64,000 nucleotides of DNA from Sporosarcina sp. E16_8 (GTDB lineage: Bacteria > Bacillota > Bacilli > Bacillales_A > Planococcaceae). The notes under the pieces were generated by a model that was not told the origin of the DNA, searched no databases, and saw only the letters and a program-made list of their open reading frames with translations. Positions 27,700-37,064 of this stretch are shown here, in pieces. The DNA is taken from positions 62,001 to 126,000 of the forward strand of contig NZ_JADPRZ010000001.1 in assembly GCF_017347095.1 (NCBI RefSeq), given 5' to 3'. How positions within the stretch are numbered: the stretch's first letter is position 1; each line of letters starts with the position of its first letter. A program made the position numbers and the translations under genes.

Positions 27700-28848
27700 T
27701 CATTCTACCATAGCATACACCATTTTTCGAGTAAGAGAATCTGTTTCTAAAATTGCTTCAAGATTCGGAGTTGAAATTGTTCGATGCGCCTCCATTACTC
27801 GTTCAATGACGTCTTCGATTTGTAAAAATGGAATGCGACCATTCATAAACAACGCTACAGCCACTTCATTTGCAGCATTCATGGCAGCTGGCATTGTACC
27901 GCCTTCTCTACCAGCAGCATATGCAAGTCCTAGCGCCTTAAAGCGTATAAGATCCATTTTCTCGAAATGCAACATTCCAATTTCTTCGAGACGAAGCGGT
28001 TTCGCGTTTTGCATTGGAATCCGATCAGGATAGGTCAAAGCGTATTGGATCGGTACCCTCATATCAGGTGAGCCTAGTTGTGCCATGACACTTGTGTCTT
28101 CGAACTCGATCATCGAATGGATGATACTTTCTTTGTGAAGCAAACAATCGATTTTATCATAAGGCATTGCAAAAAGATGATGCGCCTCAATCACTTCGAG
28201 TCCCTTGTTCAACATTGTCGCCGAGTCGATTGTTAATTTATTACCCATCGACCAATTAGGATGCGCAAGAGCCTGCTCGAGCGTTACGTTGGAAAGTTCT
28301 GCTCGGGTAAGATCCCTAAAACTTCCGCCTGAAGCGGTCAAAATAAGCCTAGAAATACGTTTCGGATCTTCTCCGTTCAAGGCTTGGAAAAGTGCTGAAT
28401 GCTCACTGTCCACAGGTAAAATTGGAACACCGTATTTACGGGCTTCACTCATAACGATATCTCCTGCGGCGACAAGTGTTTCCTTATTGGCAATAGCGAT
28501 GGTTATCCCTGCGCGAATTGCTTCAAGTGTTGGATTAAGCCCAACACTGCCGCTTACGGCGTTGAGCAATATATCAGCACCCGTACGTGCCGCGATTTCA
28601 ACAAGGCCTTCATCACCGTAAACAAATTCGATAGCGGGGAATTCCATTTTCAGCATCTTGGCGTCTTCACGTCTAATTACAGATACCATTTGTGGATGAT
28701 ACACGGAAGCAATTTCCCTTACACTATCGATATTCAAACCAGCCGAAAAAGATACGAGCTTAAATTTATCTGGGTTGGAACCAATGATATCCAGTGTCTG
28801 CATACCGATGGAGCCTGTAGCACCCAGCAGACTTATTTTCTTAATCAT
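27700..28848 (-). CDS. dxr: 1-deoxy-D-xylulose 5-phosphate reductoisomerase, 382 aa
   Basis: Second step of the MEP isoprenoid pathway, NADPH dependent. GATGSIG at residues 9-15 binds [15 protein letters not shown] and [10 protein letters not shown] are conserved active-site segments. Length is typical. It is followed by rseP (43 nt) and preceded by cdsA (16 nt); isoprenoid supply thus sits next to uppS, which uses it. Confidence 0.97.
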   Translation of the reverse strand: MIKKISLLGATGSIGMQTLDIIGSNPDKFKLVSFSAGLNIDSVREIASVYHPQMVSVIRREDAKMLKMEFPAIEFVYGDEGLVEIAARTGADILLNAVSGSVGLNPTLEAIRAGITIAIANKETLVAAGDIVMSEARKYGVPILPVDSEHSALFQALNGEDPKRISRLILTASGGSFRDLTRAELSNVTLEQALAHPNWSMGNKLTIDSATMLNKGLEVIEAHHLFAMPYDKIDCLLHKESIIHSMIEFEDTSVMAQLGSPDMRVPIQYALTYPDRIPMQNAKPLRLEEIGMLHFEKMDLIRFKALGLAYAAGREGGTMPAAMNAANEVAVALFMNGRIPFLQIEDVIERVMEAHRTISTPNLEAILETDSLTRKMVYAMVE

Positions 28849-28864
28849 ATAGACACCCTTTCCG

Positions 28865-29659
28865 TTATCCTACAAAGTGTAGAAAATGAAGTAATGGCAA
28901 TACAAAAAGGAGACTATCGAACCTGTCTAGAATCCCGCCATGGCCTGGCAGGAGCTTTCCTGAATCCTTGACTTCATAGTGCCTTTTTAATGCCGATTCG
29001 ACAAGATCGCCCAACTGCCCGACAATCGAAGCAATAATCGTCACAACAATAAGTATGATATATGTAGAAGCAATCGGGAAGTAGAACTGGAAGATGCAAG
29101 CAAAAACAACTGCTGACAATACACCGCCTACAAAACCTTCAACTGTCTTATTTGGAGATATTTCCGGCCACAGCTTGCGCTTGCCAATTTTCTTCCCTAT
29201 GAAATAAGCACCAGAGTCGGTCGTCCAGATTACCAGCAAAGCATACACGACGTATTCGATTCCAAACAATCTCGTTTCAATTAAATAATAAAATCCGATT
29301 CCGACATATAATGCAGCCAAAACAGAAAAAGCGGCATGGTCGAACGTAAATCGGTTTTTCACAACAACTGTATAAATTAATAGCATAAGGACAATAGCGA
29401 ATGTCATTTCGATTTTTGTATAACCAACCACTTCAAAGACGTTACCACTCCAACCGGCAGGCATAAGTAAAATTGCAAGTGCTAACCATGTCAAAATACC
29501 TTCGATTGAAAATAGTTGGATGTCCCTCATCCGTAGTAGTTCATATAACCCAATTGTTGCAATTGCATAAACTGCAATCGTGAAGGGTATCCCACCTATT
29601 ACAACTAGCGGAACGAAAAAGATAAGCGCAACGATTGCCGTTAGGATCCTCTGTTTCAA
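28865..29659 (-). CDS. cdsA: Phosphatidate cytidylyltransferase CdsA, 264 aa
   Basis: Membrane enzyme making CDP-diacylglycerol for phospholipid synthesis. About eight hydrophobic helices are visible, and the C-terminal family signature includes [20 protein letters not shown] followed by [13 protein letters not shown]. Its ATG overlaps the uppS stop by 4 nt. Confidence 0.96.
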   Translation of the reverse strand: MKQRILTAIVALIFFVPLVVIGGIPFTIAVYAIATIGLYELLRMRDIQLFSIEGILTWLALAILLMPAGWSGNVFEVVGYTKIEMTFAIVLMLLIYTVVVKNRFTFDHAAFSVLAALYVGIGFYYLIETRLFGIEYVVYALLVIWTTDSGAYFIGKKIGKRKLWPEISPNKTVEGFVGGVLSAVVFACIFQFYFPIASTYIILIVVTIIASIVGQLGDLVESALKRHYEVKDSGKLLPGHGGILDRFDSLLFVLPLLHFLHFVG

Positions 29660-30450
29660 ACGTCCCCATTCCCTTCTACACTTCCAAAACGTCTATTTCG
29701 CAATTGGAAATCTTCAATTGCATTAAGCATGCATATTTCATCAAAATCTGGCCACAACACGTCTGTGAAAGAAAACTCGGCATATGCGAGCTGCCATAGC
29801 ATGAAATTGGACAACCTGACTTCACCACTTGTACGGATCAGTAAATCCGGTTCAGGTAAATGAGCGGTCATTAAATGAGATCCAATGAGTGACTCATCAA
29901 TATCTTCAGGATTAATTGAACCATCCGCTATGAGTGTCGCAATTTCTTTAACAGATTCGACAAGTTCTAGCCTGCTACCGTAATTCATAGCAAAGTTTAA
30001 TGTTAAACCGTCATTGTGCTTTGTTTCATCCATTGCTTTACTAATCGCTTTTTTTGTATGATCTGGCAACATATCAAAGTTTCCAATCATTTCAACCTTC
30101 ACGTTTTGCTCGATTAATTCGGGGAGGTGAGTGCTAAGAAACTCTCCAGGAAGTTTCATTAAGAAATCTATTTCGAGTTTCGGTCGTTTCCAGTTTTCCG
30201 TGGAGAAGGCGTAAAGTGTAAGAACTTTTACACCAAGGTCATTTGCGATGCGTGTTATTACACGGACCTTTTTCATCCCTTCATGATGGCCTGCAATTCT
30301 CGGTAAATTACGCTGTTTCGCCCATCTACCGTTGCCATCCATAATAATCGCCACGTGGGCAGGGATATGCTTGCTTTTAACAGTAACAATTCGGTCCAAA
30401 ATTGAACTAGCTGCCACCACAGTTTTTTTCCCAAATATTTTTTCCAGCAT
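29656..30450 (-). CDS. uppS: Undecaprenyl diphosphate synthase UppS, 264 aa
   Basis: cis-Prenyltransferase that makes the C55 lipid carrier for peptidoglycan. The conserved IIMDGNGRWA holds catalytic D38; further signatures are YAFSTENWKRP and LLIRTSGEVRLSNF. Start ATG 30450 has GGAGGAAACGAT before it. It begins the uppS-cdsA-dxr-rseP run, about 200 nt behind the frr terminator. Confidence 0.97.
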   Translation of the reverse strand: MLEKIFGKKTVVAASSILDRIVTVKSKHIPAHVAIIMDGNGRWAKQRNLPRIAGHHEGMKKVRVITRIANDLGVKVLTLYAFSTENWKRPKLEIDFLMKLPGEFLSTHLPELIEQNVKVEMIGNFDMLPDHTKKAISKAMDETKHNDGLTLNFAMNYGSRLELVESVKEIATLIADGSINPEDIDESLIGSHLMTAHLPEPDLLIRTSGEVRLSNFMLWQLAYAEFSFTDVLWPDFDEICMLNAIEDFQLRNRRFGSVEGNGDV

Positions 30451-30537
30451 ATCGTTTCCTCCACTCAGCTACTATCAGAGCAAGTACATACTCTATCGTA
30501 ACAAATTAGACGGTTAATTTCATTTTTTATTGCCGTT

Positions 30538-30575
30538 CAAAAGAACAAAAACGGAAACGCCTGATCAGGGGCGTT
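30538..30575 (-). terminator. Terminator-like hairpin in the frr-uppS gap
   Basis: Minus strand AACGCC, an 8-nt loop around TGATCA, GGCGTT, then TCCGTTTTTG. It comes about 70 nt after the frr terminator and about 90 nt before uppS. It may be a backup terminator or, if a promoter lies in between, an attenuator in the uppS leader. I found no clear promoter. Confidence 0.5.
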
Positions 30576-30645
30576 GGAATCTCGACTTGGAATAGCTCCC
30601 ATCATAGGTTATCCACAAGCCAAGATCTTTATAATTTCCTAAGCA

Positions 30646-30676
30646 AAGAAAAAGACGTCCTGAAATTAGGACGTCT
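30646..30676 (-). terminator. Rho-independent terminator after frr
   Basis: Perfect 8-bp stem AGACGTCC / GGACGTCT on the minus strand, followed by TTTTTCTTT, 23 nt after the frr stop. Confidence 0.92.
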
Positions 30677-30698
30677 AGAAATATAGAAAGTTCTTCTA

Positions 30699-31256
30699 TC
30701 AGATTTCCATGATTTCATTTTCTTTAACTTTTGCAATTTCATCGATTCTCAGGATTTGCGAATCCGTCAACTTTTGGATTTCCTCACCATAGCGGCGTAA
30801 CTCATCCTCAGTAATATCGCTACTTTTTTCGAGTTTCTTGAAATCTTCATTCGCATCACGGCGAACATTACGAATACCGATTTTTGCTTCTTCTGCTTCT
30901 TTTTTCACAGATTTCACAAGTTCTTTTCGACGCTCCTCCGTCAATGCCGGAACAGCAAGACGGATGATGCTACCGTCATTCGAAGGTGTAATTCCGATAT
31001 CTGATTTCATGATTGCCTTTTCAATATCAGCGAGTATTGTCTTGTCATAGGGTTGAATGACAAGCAGACGCGCCTCAGGTACTGAAATTCCAGCCATCTG
31101 TGATATCGGAGTTGGAGCTCCGTAATACTCAACAGTTAATCTGTCCAGCATTGCAGCACTTGCACGTCCTGCACGAATAGACGATAGTTCTCTTGTATAT
31201 CCACCAATTGCTTTTTCCATACGATCTTTCGCTTGATCCATTACTTCATTAGCCAT
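30699..31256 (-). CDS. frr: Ribosome recycling factor, 185 aa
   Basis: Splits post-termination ribosomes with EF-G. The sequence is typical throughout: MDRAxxxM-like N-terminus, [21 protein letters not shown], and [21 protein letters not shown]; length is standard (185 aa). Its ATG overlaps the pyrH stop by one base (TAATG), implying coupling. Confidence 0.98.
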   Translation of the reverse strand: MANEVMDQAKDRMEKAIGGYTRELSSIRAGRASAAMLDRLTVEYYGAPTPISQMAGISVPEARLLVIQPYDKTILADIEKAIMKSDIGITPSNDGSIIRLAVPALTEERRKELVKSVKKEAEEAKIGIRNVRRDANEDFKKLEKSSDITEDELRRYGEEIQKLTDSQILRIDEIAKVKENEIMEI

Positions 31257-31981
31257 TACAAATTCCTCCTGACGACCGTCCCGATCGATTCACCTAAGAC
31301 AGCTCTCTTAATATTTCCATTTTCCATAATAGAGAATACTACGAGTGGGATATCGTTGTCCATACATAGAGTAGAAGCCGTGGAATCCATAACTTCAAGC
31401 CCTTGGTTAATGACATCCAAAAACGATAGTTCTAAGTATTTGACTGCATTCTTATCTTTAGCTGGATCAGCGGAATAAACGCCATCCACATTATTTTTCG
31501 CCATAAGGATAACATCCGCTTCAATTTCAGCTGCACGGAGTGCTGCTGTCGTATCAGTTGAGAAATAAGGATTTCCCGTACCTGCTGCGAAAATAACGAC
31601 CCGTTTCTTTTCAAGGTGGCGGATTGCTTTGCGGCGTATGTAAGGTTCCGCAACTTGTCTCATTTCAATTGATGAAGAGACACGTGTTTCAACACCGATT
31701 TTCTCGAGTGAATCTTGTAGAGCAAGAGAATTCATTACCGTCGCAAGCATGCCCATGTAATCTGCTGTCGCACGATCCATTCCCATTTCACTGCCGACTT
31801 TACCGCGCCAAATATTTCCGCCTCCAACAACAACGGCAACTTCGACATCTAGGTCAACAACTTCTTTCACTTGTTCTGCAACATTTTTAATAACTTCTGG
31901 CGATAGACCGAAACCTTGATCACCTGCAAGTGCTTCTCCGCTTAATTTCAAGACGATACGTTTATATTTTGGGTTGCTCAT
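31256..31981 (-). CDS. pyrH: UMP kinase PyrH, 241 aa
   Basis: Amino-acid-kinase-fold enzyme phosphorylating UMP to [27 protein letters not shown] and [19 protein letters not shown] are family signatures. The start ATG at 31981 has GATGGAGG upstream; a longer frame upstream crosses the tsf terminator and is not used. Position between tsf and frr is conserved. Confidence 0.97.
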   Translation of the reverse strand: MSNPKYKRIVLKLSGEALAGDQGFGLSPEVIKNVAEQVKEVVDLDVEVAVVVGGGNIWRGKVGSEMGMDRATADYMGMLATVMNSLALQDSLEKIGVETRVSSSIEMRQVAEPYIRRKAIRHLEKKRVVIFAAGTGNPYFSTDTTAALRAAEIEADVILMAKNNVDGVYSADPAKDKNAVKYLELSFLDVINQGLEVMDSTASTLCMDNDIPLVVFSIMENGNIKRAVLGESIGTVVRRNL

Positions 31982-32009
31982 TTGTATCCTCCATCTACTC
32001 GTATTCTTG

Positions 32010-32038
32010 AAAAACAGGGAACACACGCATGTGTTCCC
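32010..32038 (-). terminator. Terminator between tsf and pyrH
   Basis: Perfect 9-bp stem GGGAACACA / TGTGTTCCC with loop TGCG on the minus strand, then TGTTTTTC. It separates the ribosomal tsf from pyrH-frr, which need readthrough or an unseen promoter. Confidence 0.82.
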
Positions 32039-32059
32039 CATTTGTTAGTCTATAACGGC

Positions 32060-32944
32060 TTAGTTACCTTTAACTTGGCTCATAACTTCGTCTGCGAAGT
32101 TATCTTCAGGTTTTTCAATTCCTTCACCAACTGCATAACGGATAAACTCTTTCAATGTGCCACCAGTCGACTTCACGAAGTCACCAACTTTTTGATCGGA
32201 ATTTTTAACAAATGCCTGATCAAGTACACAAATATCTTCGAAGTATTTACCGATACGGCCTTCAACCATTTTCGCAACGATGTTTTCTGGTTTACCTTCG
32301 TTAAGTGCTTGTTCTGTAAGGATTTTACGTTCGTGCTCAACCTCTTCAGCAGAAACTTGGTCACGTGAAACGTATTTCGGATTCAATGCTGCAATGTGCA
32401 TTGCAACGTCTTTTGCTGCATCTGAATCTGTCGAACCTTCAACAATAGTAAGGACACTGATTCGTCCACCCATGTGCAAGTATGGACCGAATGCATCATT
32501 ATCCGTTTTCGTGCGAATTTCATAACGGCGAAGTGTGATTTTCTCACCAATTTTTGCAACAGTGTTCGAAATATGATCCGCTACTGATAATCCGTTTGGC
32601 AGTATAGATGCAACTGCTTCTTCGACTGTAGCAGGTTTTGTAGCAAGAAGATGTACAGAAAGGTCGCTAACAAGCGTTTGGAAACCTTCATTTTTAGCCA
32701 CGAAATCAGTTTCTGCGTTCACTTCAAGAATAATTGCTTCGTTACCATCAACGTAAATAGACGTTGTACCGTCTGCAGCAATACGATCCGCTTTCTTAGC
32801 AGAACTAGAAAGACCTTTTTCACGTAGGAAATCAATTGCAGCTTCCATATCACCGTTTGTTTCTGTTAACGCTTTTTTACAGTCCATCATACCTGTACCT
32901 GTTTTTTCTCGTAATTCCTTAACCATTTGCGCTGTAATTTTCAT
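32060..32944 (-). CDS. tsf: Elongation factor Ts, 294 aa
   Basis: Nucleotide exchange factor for EF-Tu. [20 protein letters not shown] with [22 protein letters not shown], then [10 protein letters not shown], are diagnostic. ATG at 32944 is 10 nt behind AGGAGG; an in-frame ATG three codons earlier is only 1 nt from it. It follows rpsB. Confidence 0.98.
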   Translation of the reverse strand: MKITAQMVKELREKTGTGMMDCKKALTETNGDMEAAIDFLREKGLSSSAKKADRIAADGTTSIYVDGNEAIILEVNAETDFVAKNEGFQTLVSDLSVHLLATKPATVEEAVASILPNGLSVADHISNTVAKIGEKITLRRYEIRTKTDNDAFGPYLHMGGRISVLTIVEGSTDSDAAKDVAMHIAALNPKYVSRDQVSAEEVEHERKILTEQALNEGKPENIVAKMVEGRIGKYFEDICVLDQAFVKNSDQKVGDFVKSTGGTLKEFIRYAVGEGIEKPEDNFADEVMSQVKGN

Positions 32945-32978
32945 TTTTTCCATTCCTCCTATTTATGCCATCAATTCC

Positions 32979-33014
32979 GAAAAAAGACGATAAGGGTATA
33001 AGCCGCTTATCGTC
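32979..33014 (-). terminator. Terminator between rpsB and tsf
   Basis: 9-bp stem GACGATAAG / CTTATCGTC on the minus strand followed by six T. It should lower tsf expression relative to rpsB. Confidence 0.85.
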
Positions 33015-33030
33015 TTTTCATTTACTGGAT

Positions 33031-33756
33031 TTACTCTGCAGCTACAGTTTCTTCTTGAGTCGCTTCTTCGTCTTCGCCTTGTCTTGCTTCAAGCAAAGCA
33101 TCAGCCATTTTGCTAGTCAATAGACGTACTGCGCGAATTGCATCATCATTCGCAGGAATGATGTAGTCAATTTCGTCTGGATCACAGTTCGTGTCAACGA
33201 TTCCAACTAGTGGAATGTTTAATTTGATTGCTTCAGCAACCGCGATGCGTTCTTTGCGTGGGTCAACAACGAACATAACATCCGGAATTGCTTTCATATC
33301 ACGGATTCCGCCAAGGAATTTAACAAGACGTTCGTGTTGTTTCTTAAGTTGTCCAACTTCTTTTTTAGGAAGTACGTCAAATGTACCGTCTTCTTCCATT
33401 TTCTCGATTTGCTTCATACGTGCAACACGTTTTTGGATTGTACCAAAGTTTGTAAGTGTTCCACCAAGCCAGCGTTGGTTAATATAATACATTCCAGCGC
33501 GTTCAGCTTCTTCTTTAATTGCATCTTGTGCTTGTTTTTTAGTACCGACGAATAGAACTTTACCGCCATCAGCACCAACTTGACGCATGAACGCGTAAGC
33601 TTCTTCAAGTTTTTTCACCGTTTTTTGAAGATCGATGATGTAGATTCCGTTACGTTCCACGAAGATGAATTTCTTCATTTTCGGGTTCCAGCGGCGTGTT
33701 TGGTGACCGAAGTGTACTCCGGCTTCAAGCAGTTGTTTCATTGAGATAACTGACAT
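33031..33756 (-). CDS. rpsB: 30S ribosomal protein S2, 241 aa
   Basis: Late-assembly protein of the 30S head/body junction. [20 protein letters not shown] and [11 protein letters not shown] begin the protein, and [14 protein letters not shown] and [10 protein letters not shown] are conserved; a short acidic tail ends it. ATG at 33756 has AGGAGG upstream; the longer in-frame reading covers the leader and promoter. The leader is about 100 nt and probably structured. Confidence 0.98.
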   Translation of the reverse strand: MSVISMKQLLEAGVHFGHQTRRWNPKMKKFIFVERNGIYIIDLQKTVKKLEEAYAFMRQVGADGGKVLFVGTKKQAQDAIKEEAERAGMYYINQRWLGGTLTNFGTIQKRVARMKQIEKMEEDGTFDVLPKKEVGQLKKQHERLVKFLGGIRDMKAIPDVMFVVDPRKERIAVAEAIKLNIPLVGIVDTNCDPDEIDYIIPANDDAIRAVRLLTSKMADALLEARQGEDEEATQEETVAAE

Positions 33757-33866
33757 TTTATATTCCTCCTGTTTTGGTTTAATTCCCTCCGTGTACCTCA
33801 TCCGCCAAAACGACCTCTCGGCACCATTCCTGACGTCCGTCCACGTGTGTAGTAATACCATTCGAT

Positions 33867-33895
33867 AATATACCATATGATTATCTTTTTTGCAA
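33867..33895 (-). promoter_or_regulatory. SigA promoter of rpsB
   Basis: Minus strand: TTGCAA (33895-33890), 17-bp spacer ending TGG, TATATT (33872-33867). Confidence 0.8.
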
Positions 33896-33923
33896 CCTAT
33901 ATAAGATGAAATAGAGAATACCA

Positions 33924-33970
33924 TCGAAACTGCTTCGGCTACCCTATTAAGGCATCTTCGCTTTTATATA
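33924..33970. repeat. Short intergenic repeat, third family, copy 2
   Basis: Counterpart of 11437-11484: GCTTCGGCTACCC, AAGGC, CTTCGCT and TTTATATA in the same order. It lies between swrB and the rpsB promoter. Confidence 0.5.
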
Positions 33971-33997
33971 GGTATTAATTTGCTCAACATATATATA

Positions 33998-34504
33998 TCA
34001 TCTGAATTTCAAGATTAACTCTATCTCTGTGCGTCCCTTGCCAAGTTGCTTAGCAATTCCTTCTATGGACTGTCCCGCGTCATGCAGTCTAATCACCTGT
34101 GTTCGTTCATCCTCGGCTTCTACCGGTGCCACAGTCTCCTCAGAGGCCTGTCCTGCTGCCTTATATGACTTGAGAGCAAGATTAACTGGCATTTTAGGTA
34201 TACTGGCACGTATTTCGGGCCGACTTTCTGTTACTGCCACAGATTCTTGTGATGCACTTACAGTTTTCTTCGGGAGAGCAGGTTGTTGGACATGGACTGT
34301 AAGCTGTTCAATTAAGCGCTCATTCTCATCTTTCAACTCCGATAAGTATGCGCCAATCGAATTATCCATTTCAGTCATTAGCTTGCGCTGTTTTTTTTCG
34401 AGATCATCAAACTTCGTAACTTTAGTATAAAGCAAAGCAAGGAAGTAAAAACTAATTATTTGTATGATGAATAAAAACATTAATAAAATCGTTGTCATCG
34501 TCAT
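33998..34504 (-). CDS. swrB: SwrB-like membrane protein, 168 aa
   Basis: Single N-terminal membrane helix (about residues 5-25), a coiled-coil-prone stretch (30-70), a proline/alanine/glutamate-rich linker, and a C-terminal helix-turn-helix-like block with VIRLHDAGQSIEGIAKQLG. This layout and the position between sigD and rpsB match B. subtilis SwrB, which promotes flagellar export-gate/basal-body maturation and swarming. The call rests on position and architecture rather than clear sequence identity. It overlaps the preceding small gene by one base. Confidence 0.7.
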   Translation of the reverse strand: MTMTTILLMFLFIIQIISFYFLALLYTKVTKFDDLEKKQRKLMTEMDNSIGAYLSELKDENERLIEQLTVHVQQPALPKKTVSASQESVAVTESRPEIRASIPKMPVNLALKSYKAAGQASEETVAPVEAEDERTQVIRLHDAGQSIEGIAKQLGKGRTEIELILKFR

Positions 34505-34806
34505 TAGCCTGTAAAGTCAACAAACGCACCTTTGTATGGGTGTACCGTCTTCTTTTCCTCTTCATTTTGTTGGTGGTCTCCGTTTTGCAATTCACCTTGT
34601 TCTTGTTCCCGTGGGTGTCCATTTGCCGCCTTCGCTGCCTCTTCCGATTCCAAGACAGTTTCTTTGGCTTTTAACGCTTGCCGTTCCATAAGGGAATTTG
34701 CATGATCTAGGTTTAATTGGGTCTGTTGGTGCTTTTGTTCTGCAATTTTTCCCGCCTCGAAAGTCTTGGGGATGGCAATTTGCAGTTCAATCCCTTTCAG
34801 ACTCAT
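34504..34806 (-). CDS. Small uncharacterised protein between sigD and swrB, 100 aa
   Basis: I do not recognise a characterised family. The sequence is hydrophilic with an N-terminal MSLKGIELQIAIPKTFEAGK, a glutamine/glutamate-rich middle and a C-terminal HPYKGAFVDFTG. Small proteins with a terminal (H/D)PYKG motif occur near the motility sigma gene in other Firmicutes (recollection, not checked). The start overlaps the sigD stop (ATGA), and the end overlaps the swrB start, so it is translated as part of the sigD unit. No B. subtilis counterpart at this place. Confidence 0.75.
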   Translation of the reverse strand: MSLKGIELQIAIPKTFEAGKIAEQKHQQTQLNLDHANSLMERQALKAKETVLESEEAAKAANGHPREQEQGELQNGDHQQNEEEKKTVHPYKGAFVDFTG

Positions 34807-35585
34807 AAGACGCCTCCGTCAACAATTTCAGCTGCTAATAGTTTGCGAAGTTTGAATAGCGCCTTCGAGTGAATTTGAGAAATCCGCGAAGTAGATAAAC
34901 CTAAAATTTCACCAATATCTGTAAGAGTCATTTCTTCTGTATAAAAAAAGCTTAATACAAGCTGTTCATTTTTATTAAGTTCCTTGATTTTAGTGATCAA
35001 GTCACCAATCAATTCAGTCATCATGGTCTGCTGTTCAGGTGTTTTTACACCTTCATCCTTTATGATAAAAGACTTTTGCCCTTCTTCGTCATCATCATTG
35101 ACTTTTTCATCAATAGAAAGAACGTTTGAAAAATAATGTTCATGGACAGTCTGATATACCTGATCTACACTTATTCCCATATGCTCTGCAATTTCTTCAG
35201 GTGTCGCATGACGTTGCAGCTTTTGCTCAAGCTTCATAATTTCTTCTTCTTGTTTCTTGGATTTCTCCCTAGAAGAACGCGGTAGCCAATCTTCTTTCCG
35301 CAAACCATCAATAATTGTGCCACGGATTCGAAAAGATGCATACGTATCAAATTTCAAATCCCTGCCCGGATCGAATTTAGTCAACGCGTCAAATAGACCG
35401 TGAAGCCCAAGACTCATTATATCGTCACGCGAAACGTTACGGGGCAGTCCAGAGCTAATCCGTTGCACATGATAGCTGACAAGCGGCGTGTATTTACGGA
35501 CAAGTATGTCTCCTGCTTCGGGATCACGATTACGAATCCACAGGTCCCAACATACGGCTTCCTCCATCAAATCCTGTTTCGACAT
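34803..35585 (-). CDS. sigD: RNA polymerase sigma-28 factor SigD (FliA/WhiG type), 260 aa
   Basis: Directs transcription of late flagellar, chemotaxis and autolysin genes. Region 2 includes GLHGLFDALTKFDP and FDTYASFRIRGTIIDGLR; region 3 DWLPRSSREKSKK; region 4 TLTDIGEILGLSTSRISQI. The ATG at 35585 follows GTGAGGG; an upstream ATG adds 11 residues. In B. subtilis sigD is the penultimate gene of the fla/che operon. Here a terminator, a repeat and a separate promoter lie between cheD and sigD. Confidence 0.96.
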   Translation of the reverse strand: MSKQDLMEEAVCWDLWIRNRDPEAGDILVRKYTPLVSYHVQRISSGLPRNVSRDDIMSLGLHGLFDALTKFDPGRDLKFDTYASFRIRGTIIDGLRKEDWLPRSSREKSKKQEEEIMKLEQKLQRHATPEEIAEHMGISVDQVYQTVHEHYFSNVLSIDEKVNDDDEEGQKSFIIKDEGVKTPEQQTMMTELIGDLITKIKELNKNEQLVLSFFYTEEMTLTDIGEILGLSTSRISQIHSKALFKLRKLLAAEIVDGGVL

Positions 35586-35628
35586 CGAATCCCTCACTTT
35601 CCATGATGATTCCGTCATAGTTACTCAT

Positions 35629-35637
35629 ATTATAGCA
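35629..35637 (-). promoter_or_regulatory. Extended -10 promoter for sigD
   Basis: TGCTATAAT on the minus strand is a perfect TGnTATAAT, about 45 nt before the sigD ATG and just beyond repeat copy D. A TTGCGC lies 19 bp upstream, inside the repeat end. Confidence 0.65.
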
Positions 35638-35644
35638 AAGAAAC

Positions 35645-35840
35645 GTAAGAAAAGCGCAAGGCGTCCTGTCGCAACGAGGAGGGATGTAATTCAATCCTTC
35701 CTAGCTGGATCACTTTCAAGGAACATAGCCTAAGTAGACAATGTCCTGCGGCAATAAGGAGGGATGCAGTTTCTAATCACTGCCGGCTACTTGATCCACA
35801 TCCTGTGAGCGGCTGGCGCCTGGAGTCTTGACACCGATCG
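35645..35840. repeat. Palindromic intergenic repeat, copy D
   Basis: Minus-strand order GTCAAGACTCCAGGCGCC to GCCTTGCGCTTTTCTTAC. It holds the family hairpin (35678-35701, loop ATTGAATTACAT on the minus strand) and a second degenerate one near 35751, so two units may be fused. The gap 35586-35935 contains this repeat, the sigD promoter and the cheD terminator. Confidence 0.7.
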
Positions 35841-35866
35841 AAGGAGATAAAACGTATACTTTCATT

Positions 35867-35897
35867 CGAAAAAAGGCGACTGAACTAATCAGCCACC
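35867..35897 (-). terminator. Rho-independent terminator after cheD (end of fla/che operon)
   Basis: 9-bp stem GGTGGCTGA / TCAGTCGCC with G-U pairs on the minus strand, followed by six T. Confidence 0.82.
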
Positions 35898-35935
35898 ATA
35901 CTTAACTTTCAGCGACCGAATTCATCCACCCTACT

Positions 35936-36430
35936 TCAGATTTCCTTCGTCCCTAAGTTTACTGTACGAATGTTAAGCATTGATTCTGTGGGATTGAATT
36001 CAATTGTGCGGCCGCTCGATCCACCTGTATCTTCAGCAATAATTGGGATAGACAACCGTTTCAATTCTTGTTTAACGGCTTCAACGTTTCGCGGGCCGAT
36101 GCGAATCGTGTCGCTAGAACCGAATTGAAACATTTGTGAACCACCCGCAATTTTCGCCTTCAAAGCCATCGGTCTGACACCTTCCGCTTTTAGCAATTCC
36201 ATCAACGCATAAATACCGGTATCTGCAAACTTAGCGACATTAATACGATCCGATTTACCAAGACTGGAATCCGGAAGCATAATATGTACCATACCCGCAA
36301 TCTTCTTGCGCTCATCGTAGAGAACAATTCCGACGCATGAACCAAGTCCTGAGGTTCTAATTGTCATCGGTTCCTTTACGATATTCATATCCGCAATTCC
36401 TACCCGAATTACCTCATTCAAAATCCCCAT
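35936..36430 (-). CDS. cheD: Chemoreceptor glutamine deamidase CheD, 164 aa
   Basis: Deamidates receptor glutamines and, with CheC, sets adaptation. The papain-like catalytic set is visible: T26, C32 in GLGSCVG and H49 in MVHIMLPDS, the same spacing as in characterised CheD. It lies 1 nt behind cheC. Confidence 0.95.
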   Translation of the reverse strand: MGILNEVIRVGIADMNIVKEPMTIRTSGLGSCVGIVLYDERKKIAGMVHIMLPDSSLGKSDRINVAKFADTGIYALMELLKAEGVRPMALKAKIAGGSQMFQFGSSDTIRIGPRNVEAVKQELKRLSIPIIAEDTGGSSGRTIEFNPTESMLNIRTVNLGTKEI

Positions 36431-36431
36431 A

Positions 36432-37064
36432 TCACATTACACCTAGTGAACGGAAAATTGTAACGTATGATGAAGGGTCCGGAAGCAGGAAAAAGTGACC
36501 GTTCACACTTGAAATTCCTTCCTCACTTTCCTCACGAATCTGCGTGTCAATAACGATGACTTCATCGCTATAATGAGATACTTCAATCAGCCCGAAACTG
36601 ACGATTGCACCAACCATGTCGACACTTAACGAAGGTACTGTAGGATAAATTTTCAAGCCCGTAAAGTCGGACAGAGCGGACAAGTAAGAACCCGAAAGAA
36701 TATTGCCTAGCTCTTGCATTGCGGATACACCTATTTCAGGTAGATTGGGAGAGGAAAAATCGAATGTCTCGTCCCCAATCAATCTTCTAATGAAGTGATT
36801 TGCCGATTCCACGGGAAGAACGAAAAACATGCTGCCGGACAAATCCCCCTTAATTCGGAGGAATATTCCAGCAACTATTTTTTCGGCACCACCAGCAAGG
36901 TCAAACATCTCATCGAATGACACTAGTTTGACATTCGGAACATACATATCGATTTTACGATTAAGCAGTTGTGACAATGAAGTCGCCGCGTGTGCAGCAC
37001 CAATATTCCCAACCTCTTTCAATACATCAAGATGCATGTCCGTAATCTTGTTGTCAGAATCCAT
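36432..37064 (-). CDS. cheC: CheY-P phosphatase CheC, 210 aa
   Basis: CheC/CheX/FliY-family phosphatase that partners CheD. Two active-site helices are visible: EVGNIGAAHAATSLSQLL near residue 16 and ELGNILSGSYLSALSDF near 115, each with the E-x-x-N pattern. Length is typical. It overlaps cheW by 11 nt. Confidence 0.94.
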   Translation of the reverse strand: MDSDNKITDMHLDVLKEVGNIGAAHAATSLSQLLNRKIDMYVPNVKLVSFDEMFDLAGGAEKIVAGIFLRIKGDLSGSMFFVLPVESANHFIRRLIGDETFDFSSPNLPEIGVSAMQELGNILSGSYLSALSDFTGLKIYPTVPSLSVDMVGAIVSFGLIEVSHYSDEVIVIDTQIREESEEGISSVNGHFFLLPDPSSYVTIFRSLGVM

